Source of the DNA: Hemicordylus capensis
Taxonomy: Eukaryota > Chordata > Lepidosauria > Squamata > Cordylidae
NCBI RefSeq assembly: GCF_027244095.1
Contig: NC_069659.1
Span: 93,103,501 to 93,167,500 of the forward strand
DNA: 64,000 nt
Reading direction: 5' to 3'
Both the position numbers and the translations under genes were made by a program. The notes below the pieces were generated by a model. That model saw only the letters and a program-made list of their open reading frames with translations. It was not told where the DNA came from and ran no database searches. This document shows, piece after piece, positions 11,301-45,507 of the stretch (position 1 is its first letter; every line of letters starts with the position of its first letter).

Positions 11301-11902
11301 ATACCTTTTAATACATTAAAATATTGTGTTTAAAGGCAATACTTTCACAGTCTTTTCTACCATGCTTATATGTTCTCTGTTGCTATCGGAGGGCACAGTC
11401 CACCAGAAATGCCACTTCCTCAAACCCCCTTCAAATGAACAGGAGATGCAACAAGATAATAGTGTTGTACAACTCCTGTTAATTTCAATGAGGTTTGCAT
11501 TAGAGAAGCTCCTGGTATATTGTGCCCATGGACACCTATCTAATTATAGCATTGGTCTGCACAGAGAGATTACAAATGCTATCGATTACACATGCTAGTT
11601 GTGCATGGTTCCATTCAGTTCTTTCAAGTCATTAGTTATTTGTCACAAAATTATTTATAGTGCCATCCTATGCATGTTTACTCAGAAGTAAATCCCAGTA
11701 AGTGTAGTTAGGATTGAAGACTTAGGTGTTTTCTTTAACAGTTGTGTTCTCAGATTTGCTTCCGAAACAGTTTTCTCCTGTTTTCAAGAGTTTGAGTGGC
11801 TTACTACATGCTTCTCTTTTATTTTCAGGTGGTGTTGGCATTACATGCTGGTTGGTAGTGTGCAACAAAGTTGTGGCAATTATGCTTCACTCTTTCAGCT
11901 GA
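2498..11902 (+). CDS. GET1: GET1 (WRB) gene, exons 2-5, partial at the 5' end
   Basis: GET1 (tryptophan-rich basic protein, WRB) is the ER-membrane subunit that with CAMLG receives tail-anchored proteins from the GET3/TRC40 ATPase. Four exons (2498-2663, 4448-4515, 5568-5682, 11829-11902) join with matching phases into 140 codons. They cover the cytosolic coiled coil (QKDAEQESQMR, MMDEFARYARLERKINKM), the second membrane segment (KWVINIVFYILQ, continuing AALMISLIWKYYS) and the third (GVGITCWLVVCNKVVAIM), ending HSFS. Human WRB, as remembered, aligns almost residue for residue and ends HPFS. Exon 1 (start codon and first membrane segment) lies left of the window. Introns are AG/GT and full of transposons. 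The neighbours LCA5L and SH3BGR match the human order. Confidence 0.97.
2950..3368. mobile_element. hAT miniature (TAGGGATGTGCAC family), 419 bp
   Basis: It starts TAGGGATGTGCAC and is flanked by a perfect 8-bp duplication TTAATTAC (2942-2949 and 3369-3376). The right terminal repeat has drifted (CGTCCTTA). Inverted segments such as CCCAGAGTGGTGCTG and its partner lie inside. It is intronic in GET1. Confidence 0.75.
3369..3820. other. GET1 intron, no recognised element
   Basis: Unique-looking sequence between a hAT miniature and the palindrome. Confidence 0.4.
3821..4087. repeat. Near-perfect 267-bp palindrome
   Basis: The left arm (3821 to about 3951) and right arm (about 3956-4087) are inverted copies with only a few mismatches over about 130 bp and almost no spacer. 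After the right arm, 4088-4125 repeats the first bases of that arm (CCTAACTTGTCC...), giving a third partial copy. No terminal repeats or target duplication typical of a transposon are clear. Confidence 0.9.
4235..4322 (+). repeat. SINE tail fragment
   Basis: The segment matches the 3' part of the SINEs annotated elsewhere here (GCCAGTCAGGGTAAG ... GACCTAGATGAACCATTGGTC ... CATCTTCCTGTATTC). The head is missing. Confidence 0.6.
4448..4515 (+). CDS. GET1: GET1 exon 3
   Basis: The acceptor is tttaacag and the donor is ACAA before gtaagt. With the carried base it reads VKTRTAQLAKIKWVINIVF then YILQ, 23 codons. It links the coiled coil to the start of the second membrane segment. Confidence 0.96.
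4566..4862 (-). mobile_element. Non-autonomous Helitron
   Basis: On the minus strand it starts TCTTTATATATATTTCTC and ends with a short GC hairpin (GGTGCAGATGCTCTGCGG) a few bases before CTAG, the Helitron 3' signature (hairpin then CTRR). It shares ends with the copies at 6486, 6989 and 57888. No Rep/helicase is encoded. Confidence 0.8.
4863..5567. other. GET1 intron, no recognised element
   Basis: Nothing nameable was seen between the Helitron and exon 4. Confidence 0.4.
5568..5682 (+). CDS. GET1: GET1 exon 4
   Basis: The acceptor is atttcag and the donor is GGCAG before gtaaga. It encodes AALMISLIWKYYSEP, then VTVLPSKWLAPLERL, then VAFPTGVA, plus one base: the rest of the second membrane segment and the loop before the third. 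Confidence 0.96.
5830..6120 (-). repeat. SINE with 5S rRNA-like head
   Basis: Reversed, it begins AGCTAGTTTTGTGGTAGC and then has AGCTAAGCAGAGTCTGCCCT, GGTTGCATATGAAAGGGAGA and CACTGTAAGATA, which track the 3' half of 5S rRNA (AGCUAAGCAGGGUCGGGCCU, GGUUAGUACUUGGAUGGGAG, GGUGCUGUAGGC). The body follows, then the tail GACTCAGTATATGGCAGCTT. It is the most complete copy. Confidence 0.8.
6165..6485 (+). repeat. L2-type LINE 3' end, interrupted by Helitrons
   Basis: The end reads AAGATGTGGCTGTTCACTAAGG ... ATTATAAACCACTTTGAGA. The tail seems to continue after the first Helitron in 6945-6988 (GCATATAAATTGAATAAATAA), so the LINE is older than the Helitrons. Confidence 0.6.
6486..6944 (+). mobile_element. 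Non-autonomous Helitron (left of a tail-to-tail pair)
   Basis: It starts TCTATCTATATATTTATTTC after an A and ends with the perfect hairpin GGCGCAGATACTCTGCGCC, then TGGCTCAG and CTAG before T, the A/T target expected of Helitrons. The interior is GC-rich and non-coding. Confidence 0.85.
6989..7354 (-). mobile_element. Non-autonomous Helitron (right of a tail-to-tail pair)
   Basis: This minus-strand copy has CTAG at 6989-6992, the hairpin side AGGCGCAGATACTCTGTGC, and the 5' end TCTTTATATATATTTCTC near 7354. It lies 44 bp from the copy at 6486-6944, with the two 3' ends facing each other. Confidence 0.8.
7355..8233. other. GET1 intron, no recognised element
   Basis: No exon and no clear repeat. 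TATA/TGTG-rich patches occur near 7620. Confidence 0.4.
8234..8685. mobile_element. Degraded hairpin-ended element, copy D
   Basis: The left edge GAAGCTATTCAAAAGGGAGC resembles end 1 of the copies at 33189 and 36590. The inner block GCACTGTGCACTCATGCGAT...GGGGCGGGGTAAT matches the copy at 55565-56082. A dinucleotide repeat occupies the place of the end-1 hairpin. Confidence 0.5.
8265..8332. repeat. (GT)n(GA)n microsatellite
   Basis: About 27 GT units are followed by six GA units. Long open frames across it are artefacts. Confidence 0.97.
8920..10746 (-). mobile_element. DIRS-like tyrosine-recombinase retrotransposon fossil
   Basis: This is a fossil of a DIRS-type element in the last GET1 intron. 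Inverted terminal repeats lie at about 8950-9115 and 10590-10746. A further inverted copy of the left edge lies at about 9245-9300, as DIRS elements keep extra complementary end segments. On the minus strand there is a gag-like remnant with paired Cys/His (10222-10407) and a tyrosine-recombinase-like remnant (9375-10177). The element is broken, with at least a few breaks. Terminal-repeat divergence suggests moderate to old age. The fold family is inferred from remembered DIRS proteins. Confidence 0.7.
10747..11658. other. GET1 intron, no recognised element
   Basis: No named repeat or exon was seen. Confidence 0.4.
11659..11719. repeat. Palindromic reptile miniature element (ACTCAGAAGTAA type)
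   Basis: It reads CATCCTATGCATGTTTACTC, AGAAGTAAATCCCA and then TAGGATTG. Similar fragments lie at 24870-24935, 26665-26760 and 39245-39330. Confidence 0.6.
11829..11902 (+). CDS. GET1: GET1 exon 5 (C-terminus and stop)
   Basis: The acceptor is attttcag. With the carried G it reads GGVGITCWLVVCNKVVAIM then LHSFS and TGA. This is the third membrane helix and short tail. A 6.1-kb intron, holding Helitrons and a DIRS fossil, separates it from exon 4. Confidence 0.96.
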
Positions 11903-12085
11903 GAAGGAATCACAGTTTAAGCCATTCTGAGTTCCCTGTCTATTATCTTTTCTCTTTTTTTAACATCATCTTTTTTTAATGAAAAGCAAAATATGTACTT
12001 TACATCAACTGGTCAATGTGATATCTTATGAAAAATGGGCAGGGTTTAGGGTAAATTAATAAAGCATAAATTAAATTACCTTTTT
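11903..12085 (+). other. GET1: GET1 3' UTR with poly(A) signal
   Basis: An AATAAA hexamer lies at 12058-12063, about 155 bases after the GET1 stop codon, followed by T-rich sequence (ttaccttttt). It is the first canonical signal after the stop, so a short 3' UTR is inferred. Confidence 0.65.
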
Positions 12086-13252
12086 GTAATATTCCATTTA
12101 TATTTATGTAATGTATTGTTCTGACTTCTAAATGTAACCCTCAAGTTCCAATTCTTAAGTGCTTATGGTCTGTTAAAATTGATAGTTCAGTACATGTAAT
12201 AGTGCAGCCTTAATACTGTGGTTTCAGGTGTCTCTGTTTTGCTGATGAGTATTAACATAGATTATGTACTAAACATGAGACTATGTTTCTGTCCTTGGCT
12301 ATGTAAAACCTTTTAAAGGTGACATAATCTATCAATCAATTCCTTTATTACAGTCAAAGACCAGCACAGAATGGTGACATAAAAAGTAAAGAAGAAATAA
12401 TTTGTCTCCCTTCCCCCCCCCCCCCCATTTTGGACATGAGGCTCACTTCACAAAACTTTGTTTTCTTTCAAGAAATTATTTTTGAGAGTTTATAATGTGG
12501 TTTCTTGGTTTGACTTGTAACCTTGTCTGTGTGCAGTTTTCTTCCCTACTAAAATTTCAGAATTGTCCTCTTTATGACTGCTGAAAATATGATGGCTGTT
12601 CTCCACTCCCATAACAAAGACAATCTCTCTTCTGGATTTTCTTCCTCCTGCCTTGGTTTTTTCCTTAGGAAAAAAACCTTATTAAAACTGGAAGACATTG
12701 TCTTATGTGACAGGCTTTTTCTTGTATTAGTTCTTGACCCTATGTTCTGTTCTTGGAAAAATAATATAGTCTTGCATGTTCGGTTCTAGCTACTAGTGAT
12801 GAAGAAAAATAAGAGGAAAGGAAACTTATTAAAATGGACAACACAGGTCCTCTTCTGAAACTGCCGAATGTCTGCAAGACATCAGACAGAAGCTGAAGTG
12901 TAGCATTACTAAATTAGAATACTTCCTTTTTTTAAACAGTCAAAATCCCCAGTATTTCTTTTATAATGAATCTGACATTTTAGCTATTGTAAACTGAGCT
13001 GCTTGTCATTGTTGCAGTTTGTCATTGTTCTACAGAATAACATCTGTACTGTAGCACCTGAAGAGCAATACTTTTTGTAGCTTAGTGGAATCATATAATC
13101 ATCACATTGGCATGGAAGACACTCTGAAGTGAGCCTTTCTGTTAATGCTCTAAGAATTTTGGTCCAGCTAACTTTTATTTCAGACTTTTGTAGTTTGGGG
13201 ATGTCATGGCTTAGCCCCATAAGAAATCTCATTTAGATATAGGTTTTGGTAA
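12086..13252. other. Intergenic, between the convergent ends of GET1 and LCA5L
   Basis: Mostly unique-looking A/T-rich sequence. A LINE-like end (CCTTTATTACAGTCAAAGACC) lies at about 12335-12370 and a C-run at 12413-12426. Confidence 0.4.
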
Positions 13253-13987
13253 TCCTATATAATAAAATGCTTGGTGTCTGTGTCCGTGACTCTGGGAGCT
13301 GTTCTGCGCATGCGTGGCGCGCACGGCCTCTCATTGGCTGAGTGGGAGCGGAGGAGGCGAGGAGACAATGGCCGTTGCCGGGGAAGGGGGTGAGCGTGGC
13401 TGCTGGCGGCGGAGGAGGGAGGGAGCGGCCAGCGCGGGCAGCACTCGAGGCTGGGCAAGGGTGAGCGAGGAGCAGCATGGCTGGCGGCGGGGGACTGGCC
13501 CCACTGGCGGCAGCGGCCACGGCGGGGGGACTGGGCCCACCGGCAGCGGGAGGACTGGGCCTGCTCGCGGCGGCGGGGAGACTGGGCCTGCTCGCGGTGG
13601 CGGGGGGGCTGAGCCCACTGGCGGAGGCGGCCGCGACGGGAGGACTGGGCCCGCACTCAGCACCACCGGCACCGCAGTGATGGTGGTGCGGCGGTGGGCC
13701 CAGGAGATGGTGGGTCTGGCTGGAGCCGCGGGCTTAGCCGGAAGAGGCGGTGGGCCCAGCCGGGAGGAGGCAGGGGGAGAGGCCAGAGAAGGCGGCCAGC
13801 CTGGGGGAAGAAGGAGCCTGGGGGAAGCGGGCCCGGGGGGAAGCTGGAGGAGGTGGCGGACCCAGCTGGAGGAGGAGGCGGCGGGGGAAGCCGGGCAGCG
13901 GGCCCGGCCGGAGCCGCGGGCGGCGGCGGCGGGCCCAGGCAGAGCCCAACTAGAGCGCCCGTTATTGCAACAGGCCTAATGCCCTAG
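13253..13987 (+). mobile_element. GC-rich non-autonomous Helitron, 735 bp
   Basis: It begins TCCTATATAATAAAATGCTT after an A. It ends with the stem GCCCGTTATTGCAACAGGC, CTAATGCC and CTAG before T, the Helitron 3' pattern. The interior is very GC-rich, with an imperfect 27-36-bp minisatellite at about 13490-13660 built on GGACTGGGCC. Long open frames on both strands come from base composition. It is a different Helitron family from the copies at 4566-7354. Confidence 0.75.
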
Positions 13988-14403
13988 TTAAATGTATATA
14001 ACATGAACAGCTTTTGAGCTTTGAGTTTGTTTGTTAAATGAAGCTCTGTTCATACCATGTTAAATACTTCAAAAGTTTTGAATGAGTACTTCATGGAGAT
14101 TAATTAAAAACTGGGACATAGGCATTTACTGGCTCCACCTACCAAGCCCATATTTCACTCCCCCCCAACCCCCCTCCCACATTAAATTGAATTTTCCCAC
14201 TTTAAAGCCAGAGTAGGCAGACTGACGAGTCTGCACCCTGTTCCTGCTGCTCTTAAAAGGCATGCAGAGACGGTACATGCAGCAGTCATATTACTAACAA
14301 TTCAGAATAGTATTTGCATATTGCTGAACAAGAAACACTTGCCTTCTCGTCCAACCCCCTGCACTGGTCCAACCCCCTGTAGCAGGAAACTGCTACAGCA
14401 TTC

Positions 14404-15363
14404 CAAAGAGATAAGAACAGCCCTGCTGGATCAGGCCCAAGGCCTATTTCCAGCATCCTGTTTCCCACAGTGGCCCACCAAATGCCTCTGAGAAGCTCTG
14501 AGGGCATGCCCTCTCTCTTGCTGTGGCTCCTCTGCAATTGGTACTTAGACGCATAGCCACCAGACTAGTAGCCATTGATAGATCTCCATGAATTTGTCTA
14601 AGCCCCTTTTAAAGCCATCTAAGCTAGTGGCCATCACTACATCCTGTGGCAGAGAATTCCATAGATTAAGTATGTGTTGTGTTAAAAAAAGGGGGGGGGT
14701 ACTTCCTTTTGTCCGTGCTAAATTTCCTGGCTTTCAGTTTCATGGGATGACCCCTGATTCTAGTGTTGTGAAAGACGGAGAAAACTTTCTCTTTGTCACT
14801 CTCTGCTCTAAGCATAATTTTATGCACCTCTATCATGTCTCTCCATAGTCACCTCTTTTCCAAATTAAAAAGCTCCAGATGCTTGTAGCTTTGCCTCATA
14901 AGGAAGGTGCTCCAGGCCCCTGGTCATCTTGGTTGCCCTCTTCTGCACCTTTTCCAGTTCTACAATGTGCTTAAGATACGGAGACCAGAACTGTACATAG
15001 AACTCCAAATCTGGCTGCAGCATAGATTTGTATAAGGGTGTGATAGATAATATTAGCATTTTTAATTTCAATGTGCTTCCTAATGATCCCTAGTATAGAA
15101 TTTGCACTGTCAACACTTTCAATGAGCTGTCCACCACAACCCCAAAATCTGTCCTATTCAGTCACTGACAGGTGAGACCCCATCAGCATATATGTGAAGT
15201 GGGGGCAGGGGGGGTTGCCCCAATATGCATCATTTATATTTAACTGCGTTTGCCATTTTGTCACACATGCCCCCAGTTTGGAGAGATTGTTTTGGGGCTC
15301 TTAACAATCTGTTTTGGATTTCACTACCCTAAATAGTTTGGTGCCATCTGCAAATTTGGCCAC
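14404..15363 (-). mobile_element. CR1 LINE 3' part, decayed
   Basis: On the plus strand it reads CAGCCCTGCTGGATCAGGCC and the other landmarks of the CR1 end, the same order as in the better copy at 49322-50585. Reversed it encodes LEKVQKRATKMTRGLEHLPY. It is older than that copy and broken by stops. Confidence 0.85.
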
Positions 15364-15502
15364 TGCTCTTCCTAGAGTGGCTTCATCCCCTGAGGGGAAT
15401 ATCTTGCAGTGCTCACACATCAAGTCTCCCATTCAAATGCAACCAGGGCAGACCATGCTTAGCTAAGTCATGCTTGCTACAAGACCAGCTCTCCTCTCCT
15501 TG
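15364..15502 (-). repeat. 5S-headed SINE fragment
   Basis: The plus strand shows TCATCCCCTGAGGGGAATAT, the 5S-like block and AAGACCAGCTCTCCTCT. It interrupts the CR1. Confidence 0.65.
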
Positions 15503-15852
15503 TCACCTCAAATTATCATCTCTTGTCACCTCAAATTACCCCAGTTCTTTAGCCTCCTAGCCTAAGAAGCTCAGTTCCAAAGTGTGAGGTCAATATCCTC
15601 TGAAAAGAACTCCTCCAGCTTATCTTCCTTAATACCACCTTTCATATCATCATCTAACGTTCCAACCACCTCCCTGGCAGGGGTTTTTGTTGGTTTGTTT
15701 GTTTTTTGCTTTTGATATAATTAAAGAAGTTTTTGTTATTCCCCTTGACACTTTTAGCTATATGCTCCTCAAATTCTCTTTTTTCATCCTTTGTTGTCTG
15801 CTTGAATTTCTTTTGCCAGATTTTATGTTCCTCTCTGTTCTCTTCATTTGGA

Positions 15853-15990
15853 TAAAGGTAAAGTGTGCTGTCGAGTTGGTGTCGACTCCTGGCGACCACA
15901 GAGCCCTGTGGTTGTCTTTGGTAGGAGGAGTTTACTGTTGCCTCCTACCGTGCAGTATCTCCGTTTGGGTAGGACTTCCATTTTCTGAAG
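15853..15990 (-). repeat. tRNA-type SINE fragment in the CR1
   Basis: It shows GTGTCGACTCCTGGCGACCA, CAGAGCCCTGTGG and a variant of the inner block. It is the tail end of the SINE seen complete at 35318-35582. Confidence 0.65.
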
Positions 15991-16080
15991 GAAGTCGTCT
16001 TCCCTTTTATAGCTTCCCTCACTGTTTGTCAGCCATGCTGGCATCCTCCTGAACCTGGTGGTACCTTTCCTCCTTTTGGT

Positions 16081-16154
16081 GTGTATGTATATGTATATTT
16101 CATATATACATTATATATACATATATAAATAATATTTTATACACACACACACGT
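16081..16154. repeat. TA-rich and CA microsatellite
   Basis: Alternating TATATA/ATATAC is followed by ACACACACACAC. Confidence 0.85.
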
Positions 16155-16404
16155 CTACTGCCCAAAACACTACCATTATTGTGGTTTTAACTAAGTTCCA
16201 TGCTTTCTGGAGTGATTTGATCCTCCTGACTTTTCCTTTCAGCTTTCCTCATTTTTGAGAAATTTCCTCTTCTGAAGTCCAACACATCTGTCTTGGACTT
16301 GTTTGGCAATGCTACACTCACATATAAGCTGAATTGGATCACACTATGGTCACTGTTCCTCAGTGGTTCTACAACTCTGACATCTTGCACCAAGTCCTGT
16401 GTAC

Positions 16405-16665
16405 TAGGGATGTGCACAGAACCGGCTTGGAGGCCCTTTATGGGCCTCCAAACTGGTACGACAGCGGGGGGTGTCTAACTTTAAGAGTGGGGGAGGGTGC
16501 ACTTACCCCTCCCACCAGCATCTGTTTCTTTCCAACCCCAACAGGGTGGCAGCGTACTTCCCTGCCGCCCCGTTGTCCGGATATGATGTGAAGTCTCCAA
16601 GCCCATGCCGGCACACACCTCTGCTGCCTTGGAGCCTCCGCACTGCGGCTCTGTGCACATCCCTA
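16405..16665. mobile_element. hAT miniature (TAGGGATGTGCAC family), 261 bp
   Basis: The terminal repeats TAGGGATGTGCACAGA and CTGTGCACATCCCTA are nearly perfect, flanked by CTGTGTAC and CTGTGCAC (7 of 8 match). It is inserted in the decayed CR1. Confidence 0.85.
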
Positions 16666-16673
16666 CTGTGCAC

Positions 16674-17140
16674 CACTCAGGATTAAGTCCAGGGTCACTT
16701 TCTTTCTGGTTCATTCCGTGACCAACTGTTCTAAGGCACAGTCATTTAGCTTGTCTAGAAATGTGGCCTCTCTGTCAATACCCACACATGAATTTGCCCA
16801 GTCTATGTGAGTAGGTAACTGAAGTCACTCATGGCATTCTTTCAGCTTCTGTCTGAAAACTTCTGTAGAAGAAGAGCCTACCACTACATGATGCAGACCA
16901 CGCCACTGTCAAACAGCTCTTAGAGTTAGAAAACTCTTCCTAATGTCTAACCTAATTCTGCTTCCTTGTAATTTCAACTCATTGAAATTACAGTCCTGCT
17001 CTCAGTAGTAACAAAAAGCAATTCCTTTCTTTCTTCTAAGAGCCCTTCCTATATCTGAAGATGGCTACCACATCTCCCCTTAGCATCTTTTCAACAAGCT
17101 AAACATACCCAGCGCTCTCAATAGTTCATCATAAAGCTTT
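16674..17140 (-). mobile_element. CR1-type LINE fragments
   Basis: 16674-16850 continues endonuclease-region CR1 sequence. 16850-17140 carries a CR1 3' block (TTCCTAATGTCTAACC, GAAGATGGCTACCACATCTC, CAAGCTAAACATACCCAG). Confidence 0.55.
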
Positions 17141-17274
17141 GTAAAGCTTTTAAAATAATAAAATCTGCAAAAGGTAAGGATTTATATGCATTGTTATCTA
17201 ATTGTTATTAGATAGCAATGTTATTAGTAATCTCTGAATGTTTTCCATTTTTCAAATTGCTGTTTTTAAGAGTT

Positions 17275-17352
17275 TGATGTTTTTTTCTTAGGTTTTTGTG
17301 AACCACCTAGAGCCTTTGGAGTCAAGCGGTATATAAATTAAATAAATAGGCA
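17275..17352 (+). repeat. LINE 3' tail
   Basis: GTGAACCACCTAGAGCCTTT, then GGTATATAAATTAAATAAAT, typical of L2-like tails. Confidence 0.5.
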
Positions 17353-17947
17353 ATATCTCTACACATGCTGTAACACTATTGAAATCCATGTGACATAACT
17401 ATGGATAATGTCCACAGACTTTGGTTCATATTAAACAATTCATTTCAACCTTCCATTACACCATTTAGCTCTTTATGCAGGATACTGAAAAGGTTTGAAA
17501 GCACACATTCAGCAAAGGTGATGCTTGAACATGGTGCGGCCTGATTGTACTGTCAAAGCAATGTGAACTAATACAAACAGTGACTGCTTGTGCTTTTGTA
17601 GTAACCTGTGTCTGATAGGCAGGATCTAAGCTCTTTACTATATAGATTTCCCCAAACAGCTCTTGGCACATATGTGCTGCATAGGTTTTGGCCAAATTTG
17701 TTCTGTCATTACTAAAAGGCTTTTAGGTTCCAAAGTATGGAAGAGGATAATAGTTGGCCTAATCCTGCTGCTTCCTCGCCTGTAGGTGTTACCCAAGTAC
17801 TCTCCTGGCTCTGTTCCTTTTGCACTGGTTCTTGGGCCTGTATCTGCTCTTGACAGAATATCACAATTGTGTTGTTAACACAACTTGCTTGATCCTGGGC
17901 ACTCTTGGTACATATTGACAATAGGACTGGACTCTTGTTAAGGGCAG
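17353..17947. other. Intergenic, no recognised element
   Basis: No exon or named repeat was seen. Confidence 0.4.
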
Positions 17948-18732
17948 CAGGGCCAGTTTAAGCATTCTGCAACTGTGGGGGGGACACAGCATTTTGGGGG
18001 GCCTCATGGTGGGCTGCAGTCTGTGCAGAAGAACAGCAATAGAGCGTGGGGGGGAGAGACTGAGTGAGTGTCTCAGAAGCTGTACTCTTTGCAAGATGGG
18101 ATTTCGGACAGGCTGGCCCTCTGCCGATACTGAGAGAGGAGGAGAGGCAGGAGCCACAGAGCAGCCAAGGATGGCGCCAGCTGTGGAGAGCTGGAGTACT
18201 TTTGGTGTGGAAAGCAGGGGCTCTATCCCATAAGTTTTCCCTGGACTAGGAAGCTGCCTTGCACTGAGTCAGGACTTTGATCTACCTAGCCCAGTATTGC
18301 TACTCTGACTGGCAGCAGCTCTTGGAGCTCCTCCCCAGATCTGCTTACCCAAGAATCTTGAAGCTAGAAATTGAACCTAGGACCTCCTGAATGCAAAGCA
18401 TATGTTCTGCACACTGAATGCCTTAGATTAATGATACACAGAGTGAAAAAGTCCTTCCATTTCTCCTTTTTAAATCTACTGCCAATCAGCTTCATTGGAT
18501 GACCCATGCAATGAAAATGAGGCAAATGAAAATGAGGATAGGATAAGTTGCTTGGAGGCTGCTGTTCTTTTTCTTTTGTTCTAGATTGTTGCCAACTTAG
18601 CTGAAGCAGAGGAACAGCTGAGGGATCAAGGTGCTGACAACCTTTGCACTCTTAGCCAAAAGGAGATTGGCTGTAATGGGGCCCCCAAACCTAATTTTGC
18701 AGCAGGCCCCCAAAATTCTAGAACCAGCCCTG
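17948..18732. mobile_element. hAT-like miniature with nested SINE
   Basis: The inverted ends CAGGGCCAGTTTAAGCATT and (reversed right end) CAGGGCTGGTTCTAGAATTT match in most positions. The 8-bp flanks AAGGGCAG and AGGGATAG match only in part. Confidence 0.6.
18243..18425 (-). repeat. tRNA-headed SINE
   Basis: Reversed it shows a tRNA-like head near 18425 with a B-box-like GGTTCAATT, and the tail CTGACTCAGTGCAAGGCAGC. It shares its tail with the 5S-headed SINEs. Confidence 0.6.
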
Positions 18733-19850
18733 AGGGATAGATGGGGTGCTGAAACTTTGCATTTGTTACATGCCCAACACTCTTTTTTGTACTAATTATT
18801 ATTTTGTGTTCAAAAGTGAAAAATAAAAAGAACAAAGTTGTGGGTAGCACAATATTTAATACTGCTTGAATGTTTGATGCTTGGAAAAAGAGTTTTTATT
18901 GTACTGTATGGAATTTTATTGTACCCCATATAGTTTTGGATGCTAGTACAACAGTAGAAAACAATGTGCATAGCCCAATTATAACACAGATTTATACATC
19001 CAATGTACCCCACTGTACTGGATGATTTGGACAGGGCAGGTGAACTTGCCATTGCAGTCTAAAGACTGTCGAGTTTGGGATTAATGAAATAGAAGTGTTG
19101 GTTTGCAGTATTTCCTTTCTCCTACTAGCCTTGTTAGTTTCAGAATTTTAGCTGTAAACTGTGGTTATTTTATTAATATGGCTTCAAGATTTCTGAACTC
19201 TTCTGAAATATTTTGTGGACTTTCATTATGTCTATACATAATAGTGCAAATCCCACACAGTATTTTCTGTAATTAAAATGCCCAATCTGGAGTCTAATCC
19301 AGATTAGACTCTAATCTAGATTAGATTTAATCCAGCCATTATGAATCACTTTTATAACTGTAAGTATGTGAATACTTTTAATTCCTTTATTCATTTTAGA
19401 GGTTTTGCAGACTGGGGTCGGTAAACAAAGCTGGGTAGTGCTTTGCTTTACAACTGCAAATAGGCATTTACTGACACTTGCAATAATTTTTACCATGGGT
19501 ACCCATTCAATATATTTTTGAATGTATATCCCTATTTTACAGTCTTTGGGGCTTCTTCTCTTTTTTTGCAAGTACGGCTGTCATTTGTTCTATCGTTTTA
19601 GATTCATTAAAATGCACTGCAATACACTGATGTGTGTTTCATTATTAAGTACAGTATAAGCTGATAGTACATCTTAGATGCATGTTTTCCAACAAAAGAA
19701 TATCAACCATTCTAGGAATGAGTGAGTCATTTAAACTATTCTAGAGTCATTTGAAAAAATATACAGAAGGTAATACATTGCTTTTCAATAGATATATGTT
19801 TTAAGAAATAAAGATAACTTTATGAAAGTTGCTAGAAATGTATGAATTAA
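18733..19850. other. LCA5L 3' flank
   Basis: A/T-rich sequence; short nested palindromes of GATTAGA type at about 19279-19335. No coding signal. Confidence 0.4.
19386..19391 (-). other. LCA5L: Possible LCA5L poly(A) signal
   Basis: AATAAA on the minus strand lies about 460 bases after the LCA5L stop. Other A/T-rich hexamers lie further on, so this is only the first candidate. Confidence 0.3.
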
Positions 19851-44142
<24,292 letters not shown>

Positions 44143-44729
44143 TCTGTTGCTAGAGTACATAATGATCAAGATCCACAGCCTACCAGAACTCACAAGGATT
44201 GTCCATTATACTTAAAACCAGAAGAAAAAAAAGTATAAGGTGCATACATCAGAACTGGAAACCATGCAATATGTTACTATTTACTCAAGGCCTCATCGCT
44301 TATGCTCTGTAAGTAGTTTGGTCTAATTCCACACCAATAAATCTTCACAAATTCTGTCTTTTACTAGATCATTTACTTTCTAAAGATGTGCTGTGATTAC
44401 ATAACAGGTTATATTATGTTTTAACATTGTCATTCACATATTGCAGGTCCTCTTGGAACAGGACTTAAGCTCTGACTTCTCCCGAGGAACTAAAAAGGCT
44501 AAACCAAAACTAATAGAAATGTGTCACATTTAATTGATATAATGGTGACGCAATACGCATGATGGATCTGCTACAATAGTTCTCTCCAGACCTTTTTTAT
44601 TGTATAAGTGAAAAAATAAAAAGAGAACTGCAACAAAGAACAGAAGTTTTGATGTATATATGTCAGCTTCATTGTTCTATATCCCAATGTTTAAAATCCA
44701 CACTCTTATATCCAAGACTTTCCCCAATC

Positions 44730-45095
44730 TAGGAACATAGGAAACTGCCATATACTGAGCCAGACCAGGCAGACCATTGGTTGCAGGCAGACCATTGGTC
44801 TGCAGACCAGGCAGATGATCTGCAGACCAGGCAAACCATTGGTCTATCTAGCTCAGTATTGTCTTCACAGACTGGCAGCGGCTTCTCCAAGGTTGCAGGC
44901 AGGAATCTCTCTCAGCCCTATCTTGGAGAAGCCAGGGAGGGAACTTGAAACGTTCTGCTCTTCCCAGAGCGGCTTCATCCCCTGAGGAGAATATCTTGCA
45001 GTGCTCACACATCAAGTCTCCCATTCATATGCAACCAGGGCAGACCCTGCTTAGCTATGGGGACAAGTCATGCTTGCTACCACAAGACCAGCTCT
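44730..45095 (-). repeat. 5S-headed SINE with internal expansion
   Basis: The body and 5S-like head are as at 5830-6120. Near the tail, 44755-44845, the block GACCAGGCAGACCATTGG is repeated several times in variant form, lengthening the element by about 70 bp. Confidence 0.8.
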
Positions 45096-45507
45096 CCTCT
45101 CTAATTAAACACCTGGTTAGTACAGACGGGGGAGGAGAGAGGAGGGGGAAACTGATGACTCACAGCTATGCCCGTTTATCTCTGACACTTGGGGCGGGGT
45201 GGCAAGGAGAGGGAGGATACGAAACAAATGTTACTTGAACCCTTCAATGGCCTATATACTTTAAAATTTCCTTCATTTCTTTGACGTTAATCTCAGGCCA
45301 TATTTTATCCAAATATAATGCTTCCCTTATCTTTCTTTTAAGTGTAAAATGTTCAGATTTTAAAGTATATAGGCCATTAAAGAGTGCAAATAACATTTTG
45401 TTTCATACCCTCCCTCTCCCTGGTCCCCCCCCCTTAGTGTCAGCGATAAACTGGCATAGCTGTGAGTCATCAATTTTTCCCTCCTCTCTCCTCCCACTTC
45501 TGTTTAA

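Larger units (their letters stand above)
15503..16396 (-). mobile_element. CR1 LINE middle part, decayed
   Basis: The minus strand encodes KKFKQTTKDEKREFEEHIAK (between endonuclease and RT) and further upstream RNSDHSVIQFSLYVS (endonuclease end, with SDH). A tRNA-type SINE fragment lies inside. Confidence 0.65.

Noticed and set aside
13314-13987. Long open frames on both strands (up to 221 codons) in a GC-rich block
   Set aside because: They arise from base composition and a GGACTGGGCC minisatellite inside a Helitron; the products are low-complexity and match no family.
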